64,000 bases of DNA from Bombus terrestris (taxonomy: Eukaryota > Arthropoda > Insecta > Hymenoptera > Apidae). This document shows, one piece after another, positions 13,501 to 28,979 of the stretch; position 1 is the stretch's first letter, and every line of letters begins with the position of its first letter. The translations under genes were made by a program, and so were the position numbers. The DNA lies in contig NC_063274.1 in assembly GCF_910591885.1 (NCBI RefSeq), positions 5,766,001-5,830,000 on the forward strand. The letters run 5' to 3'. The notes beneath the pieces were generated by a model. The model did no database searches and was not told where the DNA came from. It saw only the letters and a list, made by a program, of their open reading frames with translations.

Positions 13501-16500
13501 ATCGAAATTTTCTTCGGGGCAAAAATGGCATTCCTTTTGGTTTACTAACATGGTTAATCTCGTGCGAAGGAAGATGAAAATATCAGGTTTTCCGAGCCAC
13601 GTACACCGTCGTTCATAAATACGAAGACAAGTAACGATAAACACAGACACACTAAAAGCAATGCATAGGTGGATGCGTTAGAGTTCATGAATGAAAGGCA
13701 GGTTTCAGGTTCTCACGTGTACCGTGGCTTGTCAGTGGAACGTACTAGTTGTTTAAGGCTACTCAGCTGGGTTTATGCCTGCAGCGATGAAACGGAGCTT
13801 ACGCCGCGGTATGTTACCTCGTACTTAATATACGGCTGCAGACGGAGAGTGTGCAGCGCAACGCTGCTGCGAACTTACACCGTTCTGGGTCACCGTATGC
13901 AACTACGCTAACGAACGAGGAAGGAGATACCTAACGAGGAGGAACTTTCGAATCTTCCTAGCGAAGTGGCGTTCCCGTCGAGAATTAGTTTAAAATTCAT
14001 ACTTTCCGCGAACGTGGCAACGGAAATTTCTGCTCTTTCTCGTTGAACTTTCTGCCATAGCGTTTCGTTTCATCAAATTACACAGGGTCGTCGTTCAATG
14101 GCAACGGATTTCACCGGATCTGGTTGGGTACAAATCGTACAACTTCGCGTCGTCTCGAACGGCTGGTTGTAATTCAACTTTCGCAGGCATAATTAACGAC
14201 ACCGGAGAAAGGATGTGTAGGGTGCAAACTTTTAACGACGACTGTACGTACGGTGTAGGATTCTCTGCGGACTGCGCGCGACAGCTGAGTTCTGCTTCGG
14301 TCACGACTCGCTCCATTTCAAACTCTTTTCGACCCCTAACTCATCCCTCTCGTATCCACCCCGTTGCCATCTCCACTGGGAAAGCGAAGCTCGATGCCAC
14401 GCTCGAACCGGATGGACCCAATCCTCCAAGCAACACTCTCCTCGACCGATTCAACCCTGTCGTTCGACTTTACGCTATCTCGCATGCTTGTGCGATACCA
14501 TTCAAATCACGGCCGTTTCTGACGATTTAAACAAACGACTCCAATTTGCATGGATGCCAGCCGGAAATGTAAATCGTATCGTTCGGCGGCGACGTGAATG
14601 CGATGTTTGAAACGTGGCGTAACGCGCGACTATTTTACGGAGCGAATGTGTTCCCTCGGAAAACTCCGAGCGGAAACTTGCGTTACGGATTCGCTCTATT
14701 TTGCTGCAGGTAATGGTGTATGGCTTCGTTGAGGTTTGTTTGATAGATTCGCTCGCTGCGAGATTTATTCTTCCTGAATATGTTGCGCGTCTCTTGTTCG
14801 TAAACATATGACGCGAGAAAGGAATGGTTAAATATTTAAACATGTTTGGTATTAACTTCTAACTTTATGTTTTTAGTTTAGGTATTATGTTTACTTATTA
14901 TTCAGAATTTAAGAAAATCGCAAGTCGAAGATATTTTTATGAAATAGTACATTTTAATGATTCTTATAATGCGTTCTTTGAATGGTTTCACACTAATTGA
15001 CTTTAGTGACGGATTGTTTACAAATAGCAATAAGATATTTTCGAATAGCGATGAGATACAGGCTACGGAAAATTGGAAGTTTGTCATCACTTTGCTGATT
15101 TCGAATTTGTGTAAGAAATATGAACAGGTAGACAAATGGATGGATAAGAATTTTTGTTCATTTTCATTAAAGGCTGCGCTTAGGAATTTTTATCTCGGAA
15201 ACATTTTTGTCAGACCTAGGTAATATAAAAATCAATAGCGAAATCGCGAATGAAATTTTATTTGATATGCGCCATTATGACATTCAGCCAGCCAATTAGA
15301 CCATATCGATCATTTCCTAAATCTTTTATCTTCTGGAATAACACATAGAAACTAATAAAACAACATAAGACACTTCTTCTGTGAATAATATAACTCTAAA
15401 GTCTTAGGCAGATAGAAAATTGAAACGAATCACCGGCGAGGTCTTTGTCGGACGAATTCTCCGGCCGATAGGCTGATAAAAAATTCCACTCGCTTGGTAA
15501 TGTAACTTTTTGCCGACACTATCCGTGAAATTTTCAGGCACCGAGCCAATCGGTTCCCTCTTCCGTCGCGATGTTAGCTTTCGCCGGCTTTAATGTGCAA
15601 CTCTGTCGCGGAACGTCCCGTTGCAAGCCGCAAGTTCGACGAACTTCGTCGATATCTTCTGGCATGAATATCTAAACGTATTAATTAACGAGTCTGTCCG
15701 AAAAGTTTCGTCTGGCGCAGTTCGTCGTTCCGCGTCTGGAACACGAAAGGCCGGCATAATAAATGTCGCCGTCACACGGCCAAAATCGTCGGCATTTACG
15801 TTTTCAAAACTTTGTCTCGCCACTGCTCAGATATTAAATGACTTACTCGGATTAACGGCGCATACCAGCATGATGTCTTTTGTTCGGAACTGAATTCTAT
15901 TTTCTTTTTTTTTTGAAAGTACAGAAGTCTAATTAGAATCGTGTACCGATGAATGATACGAAGAATTATTTATTTAAGTTTTCTGTGTCATTTTAGTAAC
16001 TGAATATTAAGCAATTCGAATTTGGAGTTTCATAGAACGTGTTAAAGCGATGTTTTTGTAGTTCCATCAACACAGCATTGTATTCCTTTCGAAGCGAGCC
16101 ACGATTATTTGAATTTGAATAAAAATATCATCGAATATATTCGTCGCGCTATTCACTGACAATATCCGAATTGAATTTTAACCTGATCTCGCGTAAGCTG
16201 CGTTTTACACGGACGGAAATCAAGAGCGAATATAGCCAGTGGATAAAGCTCATTTTCAATACGCGAACCAGCGAGATCGCTAGGCTAGTTCACGTAGGTG
16301 ACATTTTAAGCCAAACTTTCGGGTAGTCGAGCGTCGGTGTATAACGTATTCAACGCGAGTGAACAGAGATTCCGATACAGTCAGTGTGCCCTCCTATAAT
16401 CGAATTTTCCGCTACGACTACTTGTTTCACCACCGATAACTTGCCGCCGGTGCAATAAACGTTTTGTTCTTTTGTATGGAAAGAACGGGCTGGATCTTTA

Positions 16501-17259
16501 TGCGGTTTTCATTTAGTTCAGCGTGCTCGTTCGTTTTTCCGGATGTTTCAGAGCTGTGGCTTGATTACGTAGAGGATAAAGTTTATTCCGCAGATGATGA
16601 AAGGAAGATTTTCTTGCTTAGATGTTCCATATTTTGCTGTATACGTGTGGCAAAGTCGCAAATTAAAACATATACGAATTCACAGAAGTATTTCGACATT
16701 TATAAAAACATTTCATGAATGCATTATATGCGATTATAAAAAACTTTTTGAAATTTCATATAATGAGACACGATTGCCACGATTACATTGGTACAACGCG
16801 AGACGAATCTGAAAATGTACATGGAAACTGCAACATACACAGTGCAGCGATATCTTTCGCAGAGAACACAAAAGTATTTAAACAGTCAATTATCCATTAC
16901 ACCAATAGGCCTCGCAATTCGATGAGACTATCTTTAACATTTGTTATACTTACATTGAAGATGGCTATTCATGCCGAATATTAATTTTTGTTCCAAATAT
17001 ACGTTAGAAATAGAAATCTTGTAATCGCTATACACATTTTCAAATTAATTTCACATTCCAATGTAATCATAACACTTGTATCTCGTCATAGTGGTAATGA
17101 GATTTCTTTGTGTTTTATATAACACACCGAATATTCATAAAAGTTTCCTACGTGTTAATGTGTAATAAGCGTGGAAATACTTTCTTTCGCCGCTGTATAT
17201 ACGTGAACCCATTTTTCAGTCAGTCGACACGTTTCTACGGTCATAATTACAAGCGCGAG
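13501..17259. other. non-coding, mixed composition, no supported gene
   Basis: A second, smaller CpG-rich patch sits at about 14,210-14,560. The rest is AT-rich, with short frames on both strands but no recognisable domain and no matched 5' and 3' splice sites. Nothing else of note. Confidence 0.4.
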
Positions 17260-17880
17260 GTGATCGAGGTATTAACGAACGGGGCGCGTGCAGACGACGA
17301 AATCCGCTTGGAAACGCTGGTACAGCTGAAACCTAATCACGCGCGGCCGCCGAATTACATTCAAGCTTACGGACAACTGCGTTAAATGGAAATTGTAGGC
17401 TTCGGGGAGGGGAGGAGTGGGAGGTGTGGGGTACGGCAATCGCAATTGGGCCATTGTTTCGATTGCGTACAGACATTTTGGGTAACTGCGCTTTCGCGGA
17501 TGCCAACGCCCGCCACCGACGCCGACGCCGCGGTATACGTCATGAAATGCCGATACGCGCGCAGATATGTACCTGTCGCCGTATCGAAATAGTTTCCGAG
17601 CCTGTCGATTACGTTATTTAGATAGTGGACGCGATACGCCACCGATATCGTGCTCCTGTTAAACGAGTCCTCGACGAAAACCGCCGCTGGAGCTCTAGGC
17701 TAGCTATGTCACACGGTATCGATATTTTTGCGCCAGCTAGACGACATTTCGCTAACGCCTCGCTCAGACGCCCATCGATGTACGGATTTACGGCTCTGAT
17801 ATTGTATCGCTGTAATTGGACAGTAGGTTTCGTTGAAAGCATGATTCCCTTTGTAATCAACACTACCGAATCCAAACTAT
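17260..17880. other. CpG-rich island
   Basis: This is one of the most GC-rich non-repetitive stretches in the left half (for example the CCGCCACCGACGCCGACGCC run near 17,510-17,530). Five frames of 60-91 codons overlap on both strands, which is the pattern expected from CpG-rich DNA and not of one protein. None is recognised. Candidate regulatory element or unannotated exon. Confidence 0.35.
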
Positions 17881-20800
17881 AGTGATTACTCTCAAGTTTT
17901 TTTTAACTCTTTTAAGACTGCTGGGATAATTACGCGACGAGTTAACTTTTTAAACGACTGCTGAATCGCTGGAATTTCTCCACATCGCTGAAGACTTTTA
18001 GAATATAGGACCTTATCGTAACTGGCATTGCGTACGTCTCGCTTAAAAAATTATATTAGATAGTATAATATCAAATTCGAATGCGTTATGACTTGCATTA
18101 TCATACTGTTGCATTCGTTATTGAAAGAAAAATTCATCCGGGATGAGTGAACTTAATGGATTCTTTACTGTCAAAGAATAAGGATCAAAGAGAATACAGT
18201 ATAGATAAAGAGAATGAGATATGATTATCGAGAGTTGTAGAAGTCTCTCTGAAGTTCACCATGGAAATGGTAACAATCTCGAGAAGAATTACGACGAATA
18301 GTAAGTAAAAGACGCGGATTATTAAAAGGAAGAAAACTTCTACCGAGAGTGACGAATACAACGATAATAGTAGTTATTTTGTGAATTTTATGGGTTCTTG
18401 ATGTTTACGTGGGTTCGAGCAAAGAAAATGGTGAAAGGAAGCGTAGGTGAGTCCGGAGTTCGTTGGTGGATTGATGTATAGACATAGAGCTATCTATCAG
18501 ACCCATGTCTCCGCGTGAGGACGTTCGACGCATCGAGATAAGGTACTGTATTTGGAATGTTTACGATAGCTTCGGCGTCTAAATTGCATTCTGTATTCTA
18601 TTTCCTTAATGTAAAGGGTTTGCTTGATGGTATGTGGTTTTGTAGAAAGTGTATAGGTTGCTGTGATTGACGAGTATGAGACGTCAGCTAGTTCAACAGG
18701 AATAAGTTACTTCGTATCTTTAAAGTAAGGTAAATATACGGAGATTTGATGTATGGATGAAGAATCTGTTTCAAGATTGTTACAGTTACCTTGGAAATTC
18801 GCGAAAACCATTTTCTAAATTTCTGTCCATTTGCGTTTCTTATCCTTCTTTCTTCCATCTACGTCTCTATTACGTACGTGTGATACAAATTTCCTGGTAA
18901 ATATAAAAGCACGCGGGTTTAGGTTTTTACAATTGATAAAATTGGAAAAACATTATCTGAACAATAACAGGAAAAATTTTGTGATAACGCTCTCAACATT
19001 TAATGGTAATCGAAGCTCAATTTAAGTTGAACATATTGAATTTTCCTTGTCTGTATGAAAAATGTTCAGGTAATAATTTAGTCTATAAAAATCTACCAAC
19101 TTCTCCACTTCTGATATCGTTAGCCATTAAAATTTAGAGATATGGCATAAAACCTGGGGCCGCACAAATGAATTCTGATAGATCTACGTTTGTAAAACAA
19201 TACTCGATGGTCAGTCAGAAATTCGAGAGGAAGAGAATCGATGGAAAACCATTAGCGACGAGAACAGGAGATGTCACTGCAGGACGAAATCTCGCGTTCG
19301 ATTTATCTTTCGCTGGGTCTTCAGCCATTTTTGTTCGCCATTTTCGCGCCTATGCATCATCGTTTTCATTATACCCACGCGTATTTGCCGCCGTAAATTC
19401 GTTATGCGAATTTCACAAGCCGACAGGCTCGTCCTTCCCGTAATTGCGACGACGTTGATTCGCACTGATTAATTTTTCCTGCGATTCCCTTTTTCTTCTT
19501 CCACGTTCTACCGATGTAATTGAAAAAAGCACCTAATTCCGAGAGCGTGTTCAGTTTAATCCTTTTTTCGACGGCGTCCTGCGATAACGAGTTTTTCCAA
19601 ACGAAAGCAGCTTTTTATCGCGTTATCGTTATCCACGATTTCTGTTCCTTCTCGTTTTGCTTACAGCAACGCAACAAACAAGCAACTTCAAATCCGAAAG
19701 TTTATCACGATGAAAGCATATTTGCAGAACACACGGGAAAAACATTACAAGTGGGTTTTTTCACGAGATAGCAAGTTGATTTTTTTACACGGCCGTGTTT
19801 AACGATTTCATCGTTGTAGCTCAAAGAAACATGAAAATTTTGATCTCGTGGAATGTTCGAAACTTCGCGCAGTTTAACGCGGACAGCAATCAATCGATCG
19901 TCCTAATCAGTGGAACAGCAGCGTCGATTTAGCATGGACGCGGCATGAAATATCACTAGTTTGCATGACATTAATTAATTCACGAGTTAGAATTGCGGGT
20001 GTGCTTAAATCGTTAGTATGGACGGCTGTAAAGACCGGCAGACCGATTCTCTGGCGTCGGTTAGGCCCGGTGACAAATTGTCCATTGTATCCGTCTGGGT
20101 GTGCAACGATTGGAACCTGCGTGCTAGTCGGATTTACACGCGAAATTCCAGTTAGAACTAGCCCGTGGAAACACAAAAGCACGACGTTCGGTGATAGAAC
20201 CGAATCGGGAGGGGTTAGGATGGGTCAGGAACGACAGAGGATACCGGAAATGGATAGCGCGATAAGCCACTGATTGTGATCCAATAGATCGGCGAGAATC
20301 CTACGTTGAAATTAATGACGGTATCGAGTGTCGCCACCTTCCAAAACTTGGATCTGATAGTCGTTTTTATTTTTGGTATTTAGTTAGCCATTTAGTTAGC
20401 AAAACACGAGAAAATAGGGAAAATGTAAAGTTAAATGAAGAAAAGTTACGCGTATTATGGTTGAGCGCTGCTATCATCGTGGACTATGCAACTTGAATGC
20501 TTTTCGAGATGTTTTAACAACATAACGCAATGTTATTCGCCAAACAGCGGGAAATTTAAAACACACACTGCGAGTAGCGGAAAATTAAACTGTCTGTAAT
20601 CCGAAAAATAAATCTCATCCGACATTTGTATACGCGAATTATTTTCATCGCCTCTGTGTTTAAAATGGATCTTTCTGAGGAGCACCATTAATTTTATAGA
20701 CATTTTGCATAACTAACGGTTGTTCACACCGTTTTTATGGCTTCGAAATTATCATAGGTAAGTAATTATCGCGTTCCTTCTGTAAACTAATAGGAAAAAT

Positions 20801-22079
20801 GTTAGTTCTCGGGAAGTAGCTGCGATTTGTCATAGCACCTCTGGCGCTGAGAGAGGCCACGGTAACCGTTAAAGAAGGAAGCGAAAGGGTGAAGTTGACG
20901 GGCTCTCGTTCTTTTCTTTAACCTCTTTCTCTCCTCGGCTCTTCCCAACGCCAGTGTAAGAACAGCTTCTTTGCTTTAACGACTGTTTTCTGACCCTGTT
21001 GGTCCAACTTTCGGCATCGCTTTCAACTGTCCGTCGCAGCTAAGTTTCTTTATCCTTTTGCTGTTGCGTGAACAAAGTATCAACTGTTCCAACGAAATTG
21101 GTTTCGATTCTAAATACGACTACATATTGCTCGTTTTCTGAATCCCTTCTTGTCTATATCGTTTGTTTCACACGCGATGCTTTTAAATAGCTTCTAAATA
21201 ATTAATCAAGTATTTTACCTGTTATTTACTGCAAACTGATTTTACATGTTTTATATCTCATTGGCATGTTTTTGTTAATTACGATGCGATATCAATTTCA
21301 GATTTAGTAACAGTAACGTAAAAATTTTGTCTCTCGTTATTTATTTATCAATATTTCATTTTAATTTATGAAGATCGCGAGTGAAGATCATAGTATTAAA
21401 TACATTTCCATTTCTTTAAATTCTATCACTGCCAATCGATCTTGAAATTGCTTCATTAATTGGTTTTACAGTCAAGTACCTACGCGTTTCTAGTCAATTT
21501 TCTAAACATTTCAAAAATATTGAACGCTACAAGATTAGATTTCCAATCATCCTCTCTTTCATTGTTTCATATTAAAATACATTCTTTTCGTCGTCAAGTA
21601 TCCTAGAACAAGTATCAGAAAACTGTTTTTTCTCTTATTGTCTTCATATATTTCCGTCTTGTTACCTTTGCTACCTTTAGTTTACACATGTTGATAACAT
21701 TCTTCCTACCGTCACTTTTATTCGATACAGTTCTTTTCGCCTCACTAGATATTTTCTATTTTCAGTTTAACGATTCCTACGATCGCTTCGATTTTACAAA
21801 TCCTGTTGCTCGCACAATCGACAAATTCTTCCATCCATTGTATCAATTCGTTTCACGTATTCGCACTGTATATGCACCAGAGCTAGAAAACACGTCCATC
21901 TCAGCTTATCAATTCTTCCTTCATCCCCAAATGCTAATCTTTCCACGTGCCAAACTGTCCTACGTTCGCGGAAATTTAAAGATGCGCGAAATGTACAATT
22001 ATTCGGTAATTTTCCGTTCTATCGTTACTAGCTGCTAAAGCACGACTTTGTAATTACCGATACGAAGACGTACGTCATT
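17881..22079. other. non-coding, no supported gene
   Basis: AT-rich with scattered CpG patches, for example near 19,990-20,250, where a 102-codon frame of unknown meaning lies on the plus strand. No splice-site pair, repeat or RNA gene was recognised. Confidence 0.4.
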
Positions 22080-22400
22080 TTATGTCCTAGCTACAAAGCG
22101 CGGTCTTTTCGACAACGCGGTGGAACAAACGACAACGACAAAGCCGTTCCAACCAAATGTAGTTCTAAGCTCTTTCCGTCGTGTAATGCTGTTTAATGCG
22201 AGACGACTAACGACGCGAACTAACGTCGCGCACTCGAGCGCGTTTTCGAACAGAGAGTTCGCAGATTTGTGTGTTCCAGGGAAATCGAGAGAATATGTGC
22301 GAGGTGGCGGGCGCAACGTCACTGCGGTCTCGCGCAATGCAGCTCTGCGGTGCATCGCACGATGTATCGGATATCCGACCGTTAACGTTCAATAGATTTG
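22080..22400. other. CpG-rich island
   Basis: Dense CpG over about 320 bp, with open frames on both strands that do not resemble a known protein. The flanks are AT-rich, so the edges are fairly sharp. Possible cis-regulatory element or exon; undecided. Confidence 0.3.
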
Positions 22401-25400
22401 CTGTCGCTATCGCGTTGTAAAGTGTCTGCCGCTAATTAAACGTCGCCGTGTTGGTCGACTATTTTCTACTAATTTCTGCTGTTCCACTATATTTTTCGCT
22501 AATTGTAATTATACATATGTATACGTATAGAAAACGGCACGCCTCGCTGTTATTATCGACTTTAATATATATCGGCAAAATCGACATTCTGAGTAAACAA
22601 CATTGACTAACATAGCTCTACGGCTATGACAACCTGGTAACTTTATTTCTTGATATTGCCGAAATATTTTCAATTAATACTAATGACGTGTTACAAAATT
22701 TCAAATGAATCTTAATTAATACTTTTATTTATTATCCAACGAAAAGCCTAGTGTACGGACATAGAACACGAGAGAAGATATTTTTACGTAGATCTCGGAA
22801 AGTTGAACCTGACAAAAACAGATATTAAGGTCAATTAACGATTTTTTCCTATTGGAAAATTCCACGCGAAATGATGTATTGGAAACTGCGTTTAGAAGAA
22901 AGTTTTCGTTCACGGTTGAAAAGCGGTTCTACCCATTGTACGATCTACCTTTGTAAACGTTGAGAAGTTTTTGCACACTTTACAGAACAAGGAGTTTGAA
23001 AAGTTTCAGTTTGAAGAGCATGAGCGTCCGTATCCAAGATGCAAACGCGCGATTCTGAGAGACTGATGTTAGGAAGCGTAACCTTAGTACACCTTGAAAC
23101 CCGCCGAAACTTTTACTCTTCGCATTTTTCTTCGAAACAGCGCCTCAAATATTATTCCTTGGGATACGAACGAATTGTACGAGAACCATCTTCTGCGAAA
23201 GTGTCTTCGAGTCTTCGAAAATGCGTGTTTGACGATCGACGTCTCTCGCAAATGGAACTCTCGCGTGATCACTGTAGGCTCGCGATAAATATTGAAACGG
23301 CTTGTACCAACAAAAAGAAACGCGCAATTGTATATTCGACGCGTAGATTGGTGGTCCCTGAGGCTGAAGAGCTAACGAAGTGTGGCATTCGTGACCGTTT
23401 TTGATATTCTACTCCGCGACTCAATCCCGCGGTACGTTTTATCGCGACCGTTGTGTGGGAATTTACACACGCGGCGACATCCTTGTATACTTAAGCCGTA
23501 TGATTTATTCACCTTTATCCGGTTCGAATGCGAGCACATACAACTACTTAGGCGAGGTCTTACGCACGACGAAAGACCGGAAGTTTTCCTCTAAATCAGC
23601 CAGGGTGCAACCACAACAGAAGTGGATGCCGCGTTAAATGCAGTTTCCAGTTCGATCTTCATCCATTCCGGTGTGGAAAACCTCGAAGGAGAAAGAGCAC
23701 AGGGATTGGTTATGAGGTCTGGTAGAAGGTGAAGGGTGAAACACAGGAAAGAGAAGGGGGAATGGATAGAATGCCGGATAGAAGGGTCGAAACTGGTAGC
23801 AGAGAAATACAGAGAGTGTGTGCTTATGCCGAAATTCAAAGCAATCGGCGCAATAAGCGAAACAATAGTGCTTACGAGCACGCCAACTTCGCACCGCGCA
23901 ACTTCGTCGGCTCGGTTTGGCATGGGCTTCCTTATCTACCCCGGTACCGAGTTATTTAAACTCTCGTATCTCTGCCAGTCCTGTTCTCTGGCCTTTCTGT
24001 CGTGTGCACTCCGTGCGTCTCTCTTTCTCTTTCTCCTCCTTTAGTATTCCAACCATCCTGCGCCAGCACCCATACCACCTACGCTTTCCGCTATCCTCTT
24101 GCTAATGGCTAATGATTATTGCCGGCCCGTTAGATTGCAAGTGTCTGGATAGCAACGTAGCACAAGCCCACTGTAATAACGATGTTTTATTCACTTGGAG
24201 ACACTTGATAGACCCTGCTGTCGGGTATTTTGTCAGAAATAACGGATTCACCCCTGTACTTCGTTCATCCCCCACCCTTCTCCCTCAGTTCAAGGCTCCA
24301 TTGTTCGAATAATAAGAAAATGAATCGACAAGAACCGAGTGTGCAGTCGACAATGACGAGGCTTAAAAATTACGCAAATTAGATTCCGCGATGAATTTTG
24401 TTCCGTGAATTAAAGTGCACGATCGCATTTTATCAGAATCGTACGATGAGTTTGCATTAGCCGAAACCTTCTCGAAATTTATCGTTGCTGCACGCGATGA
24501 AGGATGTATCGTACGAAGTTTGGATGTATTTTATTGAATATTTCATTTATGGATTACCGTGTAGGCGTTTGTATTAAAGAAGATAATAATCGTATGGGAC
24601 AACGGAGACCTTTGAATATCTGAATTCGTCCCACGCTGATTCCACTATAAATTCCTCGTCGAGATTCACTCTCTGGGGTTGTGGAGATGCAGTCGCAACC
24701 ACCTGAAGAGCAAATCTCGAGGATATGCGTTTAATACCGTTTAGGTGAAATAATCAGCATGATGTTCTTCGTCTCATGCATGGAACAATCAAATTTTCGA
24801 TTAAACGTTCACTACAAGGAAAATAAAAACATGATATCTGTACCGTGTACTATCCGATCTAAATAAACTAAAACAAAAATCTAAATGCCAAAAAGTCGGC
24901 ACAAGTATCGCGTTTCCAACCTCACAAGCTAATACATCTTACCCATATATCCAAAGCTAAAATTCTACCAATATCACTATTTTTTATTTTCACAAAATTT
25001 GATTAGGAAACCAACAATACTAAGGACTAAAAATATTGTTTTATATTGTTTTATATTATGTTATCCCTATATTATCCAGACATAAACATTTTAACACTTA
25101 TATTTAGAGTCGAAGTACAGTCAAAATTTATCCTTCTTACAGCGCAACATCTGATGAAACGAACAATACAAATGTCGGTTACTTTTTTACTCTTATAGCG
25201 TCGCGTTAAAATAAAATCTGGAGTAACGTCGATAGAATGGAAATCGGACTCGCAAAGAATGGGAGTGCACAGCGGTAAATCAGCATAGATTTAACGGTGG
25301 AGAGCTTTATGGAGCGTGAACGTAACATCGAATTTCATTAGGCGCGGTTGTGTATCGCGGACAAGAGAACGCGGCAAATTCCTTGTCGTGAAATTAACGA

Positions 25401-28400
25401 TAAGGAATTTGGTTGTTAAACGGGCGATCGAGCTGTGGCATAAAGTGGTAGGGAACCGGGTGGCGGGTGCACTTGTTAATTTCCCACGTTACAAGCGTTG
25501 TCGTCGACGGCGTACATGTATAATATGTCGGTTTACGACGTGTTTATTAGAGTTAACCGTGTTGCGGTCCTTGTATATGAGAATACCTGCTCGTTCCGCA
25601 TAAGCTGACAATTGCCGTGGCAGCAGGTGACAAGCAGTCATCGCGGTTCCGCCGTCGACGAAATCCACGTTACACCTCTCTCATCGTGTATATGAACGCG
25701 CGATCTACATATGACGAAATTTATGGCGTCATCCGTCACAAACAGCTCATTGCCCGGTTGCTAATTTTGAATCCGATTCGCGAATTAACGTCCGAAACGT
25801 CCAGTCCCGGTTTTCGAGGGTTGCTTTTGCACCAGCCACCCTATTCGATTGTTCTTTGCTCGCAAGTGAGTGGGTAAACCTATTGATCGGTTAATTGAAT
25901 GATTAATCAGGACCCTGCGGTGAATGTTGTAGTCAGATCTTGTTAAACGTGTTTCTGGTTGCCGAACTAGTTAGTTAAATCGATTCTTAATCAAGATATT
26001 GTTTAATCTTGCGATTAGAACTTAATAAAGAGAAATCAGTGTTTCAGTTTGGTCAGTGTTAGTCTTTGTTGATATACATTGCTGGCTACAAATATTACAA
26101 CACGTTTATTAGAAAACTCTATCAAATATTCACTCGTATTTTGTTTATTTTATTTGATATTTCATATTACAAGGCACGTATGACGCGAGTGAAGACAAAA
26201 TTTAATCTGTACCATATGTCATATTTTATCCAGATACAGCAAACTCCTTTCTTATGATCTGGCAATTTTACATCGAACAGGATAATCAGCTGACTCATAA
26301 TTTGTAAGATTTATTTATGGAGTTTCGTTCGTTTTGTTATCAAAGTTGTTACTGCTATGCAAGAGAATTTGTTACTGGCGATAATTCGTAAAATTTTATT
26401 AACAATATTGGACTAATTGCGTGCAAGAACGTTAGTGTATTGGACGTTACATGAATTACAGGGAAAAAGTTATTCATTTTGATTCCTCTGGTTTCACATA
26501 GGACATAAAAGATACAATTTATATAAAACAATATAATTTACGTTTTCAAGGGAATATCAAAGAACACGGAAGAAGTACGGCACACGTGATGTCATGAATC
26601 GAATTATTTGTTCAGCGAGGATCACGAAGGGAAGTCTCGAGTTTACGATTACTGCAACGCAGGGAGAGCCGTGAAACCGTTTGCACGTTGTAACAAACCA
26701 ATGGTAGTTTTTTAAAGGAAACATTTATGGATTTTACGATGGTTTGGAAAAGTTCAGAGGTGAAGCTTCAAGCGGGAAGAAGTTCTCGAGGAAAGCAGAG
26801 AAAGCAATTGTGGTTGCATCATCATCGCGGGGCATCGAAGCGCGACCAACCGTTCAAATCGTTCCAGACTTTTCATTTCAATTTGTGCTTAAAAATTTGT
26901 AATACGACTGTAAGTTCCGTAAATGTCACGTAAAAATGATAAAGACGCGTTATAACGTCGATTTCTTTCGTCGAGCGATATGTCGACCAATGGTGCGAGC
27001 TCAACTTATCGGTGCTTCATTTGAAAGTGAAAGATAATGGCGGGGAAGCAACTAGTCGTTTCCATTTATGGAATCTATTTCTTTGTTTTCACTCAATTCA
27101 CTTAACAATAGCCAACGTTGCTTTAATGCATTACATTCACATCTTTTTTTCAATCTAATTCAAAGTCAAATTTGCGTTCCTATGACTCTTAGGACATTAG
27201 AACTAACAAGACGATAAAAATGATTAATTCACAATTTTTTACAGAAATTTCATAGATTTATAACGATACAGAATCGAAAAGGATTTAGCTATAAGAAGAG
27301 ATCAACGAAAATGTATTAAATAAATTCTTGGAATTTCCTGTTAATCGCGATATTAAAGAATAGAATTCAGTTACGTAAATTGACTGCAAAATATTGCAAA
27401 TAAAAATGTCACGTTAACGCAATGTTACCTCGTAACTACTTCACTGTTGATTAAAGTGGCAACGTGTTGTAATAATTGCCTTGCAAAACTTAAAAGGAAG
27501 CTGTTTCACGTGCATTTTCGTTATTTACCTATTGATGAATATATATCTCCTCCGTGATAGATTCTAAAACAAATTTTAACAGGTTTAATCTTAGACGAAA
27601 TGCTCAATCCTCGACAGTTTTAATATTAACGTGTCGTACGTTGTTTACGCACGATAGATCGATCGATGTTCGCTGAAATAGCGGGTCTGCGTATCTTGGC
27701 ATTACCTCCGCTGGATCCAACAATCGCGCGTACAAGTTGCGGCAGATTAGCGAACGAAATACCGCATTGTACTTGAACGTAGAGATTCGTGTTCCACTGC
27801 AATTAAATTACGCGAACCATTAACAGATAACGACAGCCCGAAGAAATCGATTTTGGTCTAGACACCGCGTCGATGGGCTAAGTAAATGCGCTGGGAACTG
27901 GGTCTTTGGACTTTGATGGGCTAAAAACTTTGTCGGGTTTGTGTTCTCTGGCGAGATTCATCGGTACCGAGTAAATTACGAACATTCGGTGGAATCGAAG
28001 TTACGCTTCCAGCGTTTAAATCTTATACTCGATAATATAACTGTGAGGTGATTTGAAATGTAAGATTCGAGATCTGGTGGAATGTAATTATAGGAAAACA
28101 CTTCTAATATACGTTAATTATCATATGGCTCAGACCTGTTGAAATGTCTACAGTCTACTTAGTCTGATCTATTGCCAAGGAACCGCGTCTTATTCACTTA
28201 CATCGTAATTCTCGATATATTGTGTATGTATAACGATAAAAACAGGTTGAATATCAATTGGTAGGAAAAATATTGATTCGAGAACCTGAAATTATATGAA
28301 ATAATCGCAGGAATAACTTGAATATAATTATTAACTCAATAACGAAATTACAAGATGTCGAAGATATCTGTGAAAGGGATCAAAATTATTTTAACAACTT

Positions 28401-28979
28401 TTATGGTAAATTAACACTGTTGTGAAGTGAAAGAAATTGTTGTTTTATTTATTACACAATTTCCTCTTGAAATATATGGTACATAACGTTTCCGTGTACC
28501 ACACTTGTGTTTGTAATAAAAGAATAAAATGTTTCCTGTAATAAAAGCAACGAGGAGTAAAGAAAAGGATCTAGGGGAAAAAAGAGAAGAAAGATGCCTT
28601 TTAATACTAAAGATTCGTTAGCAAAATTTCCTACTAAGTTCGTGCGTTAGATATGAAAATCTAACGAATTTATGAGTGACCAGTTCTATAAAAATAAAAG
28701 ACAGACGAGAAAACATATACATGTATTTTATACGAACGAGATAAATAGAAGATGACTTTCAAGAACCGTACCTATGTAATTCATTGTGAATCACCTTGAC
28801 AGCAAGAGTAAAAGGGTTGATACAAACCTTTAAAGAGTATGTTCAAAGCTCTACATTTACTGTAATTACTTTCTTCAACATTGCCTCAAATATCAAGCTA
28901 CCATTTTCATCTCGCCGTGTAACTAAAATATTAAAATAATTCTATCGGTACACAAAAAAAAGTATATACATATATATAC
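22401..28979. other. gene-poor DNA, no supported gene
   Basis: Mostly AT-rich. Moderately CpG-rich pieces near 23,040-23,950 and 25,310-25,850 carry overlapping short frames on both strands without recognisable products. No RNA gene, transposon end or splice-site pair was found. Confidence 0.4.

Noticed and set aside
13137..13577. Overlapping frames of 98-116 codons on both strands
   Set aside because: CpG-rich composition explains their length; no domain and no consistent splice sites.
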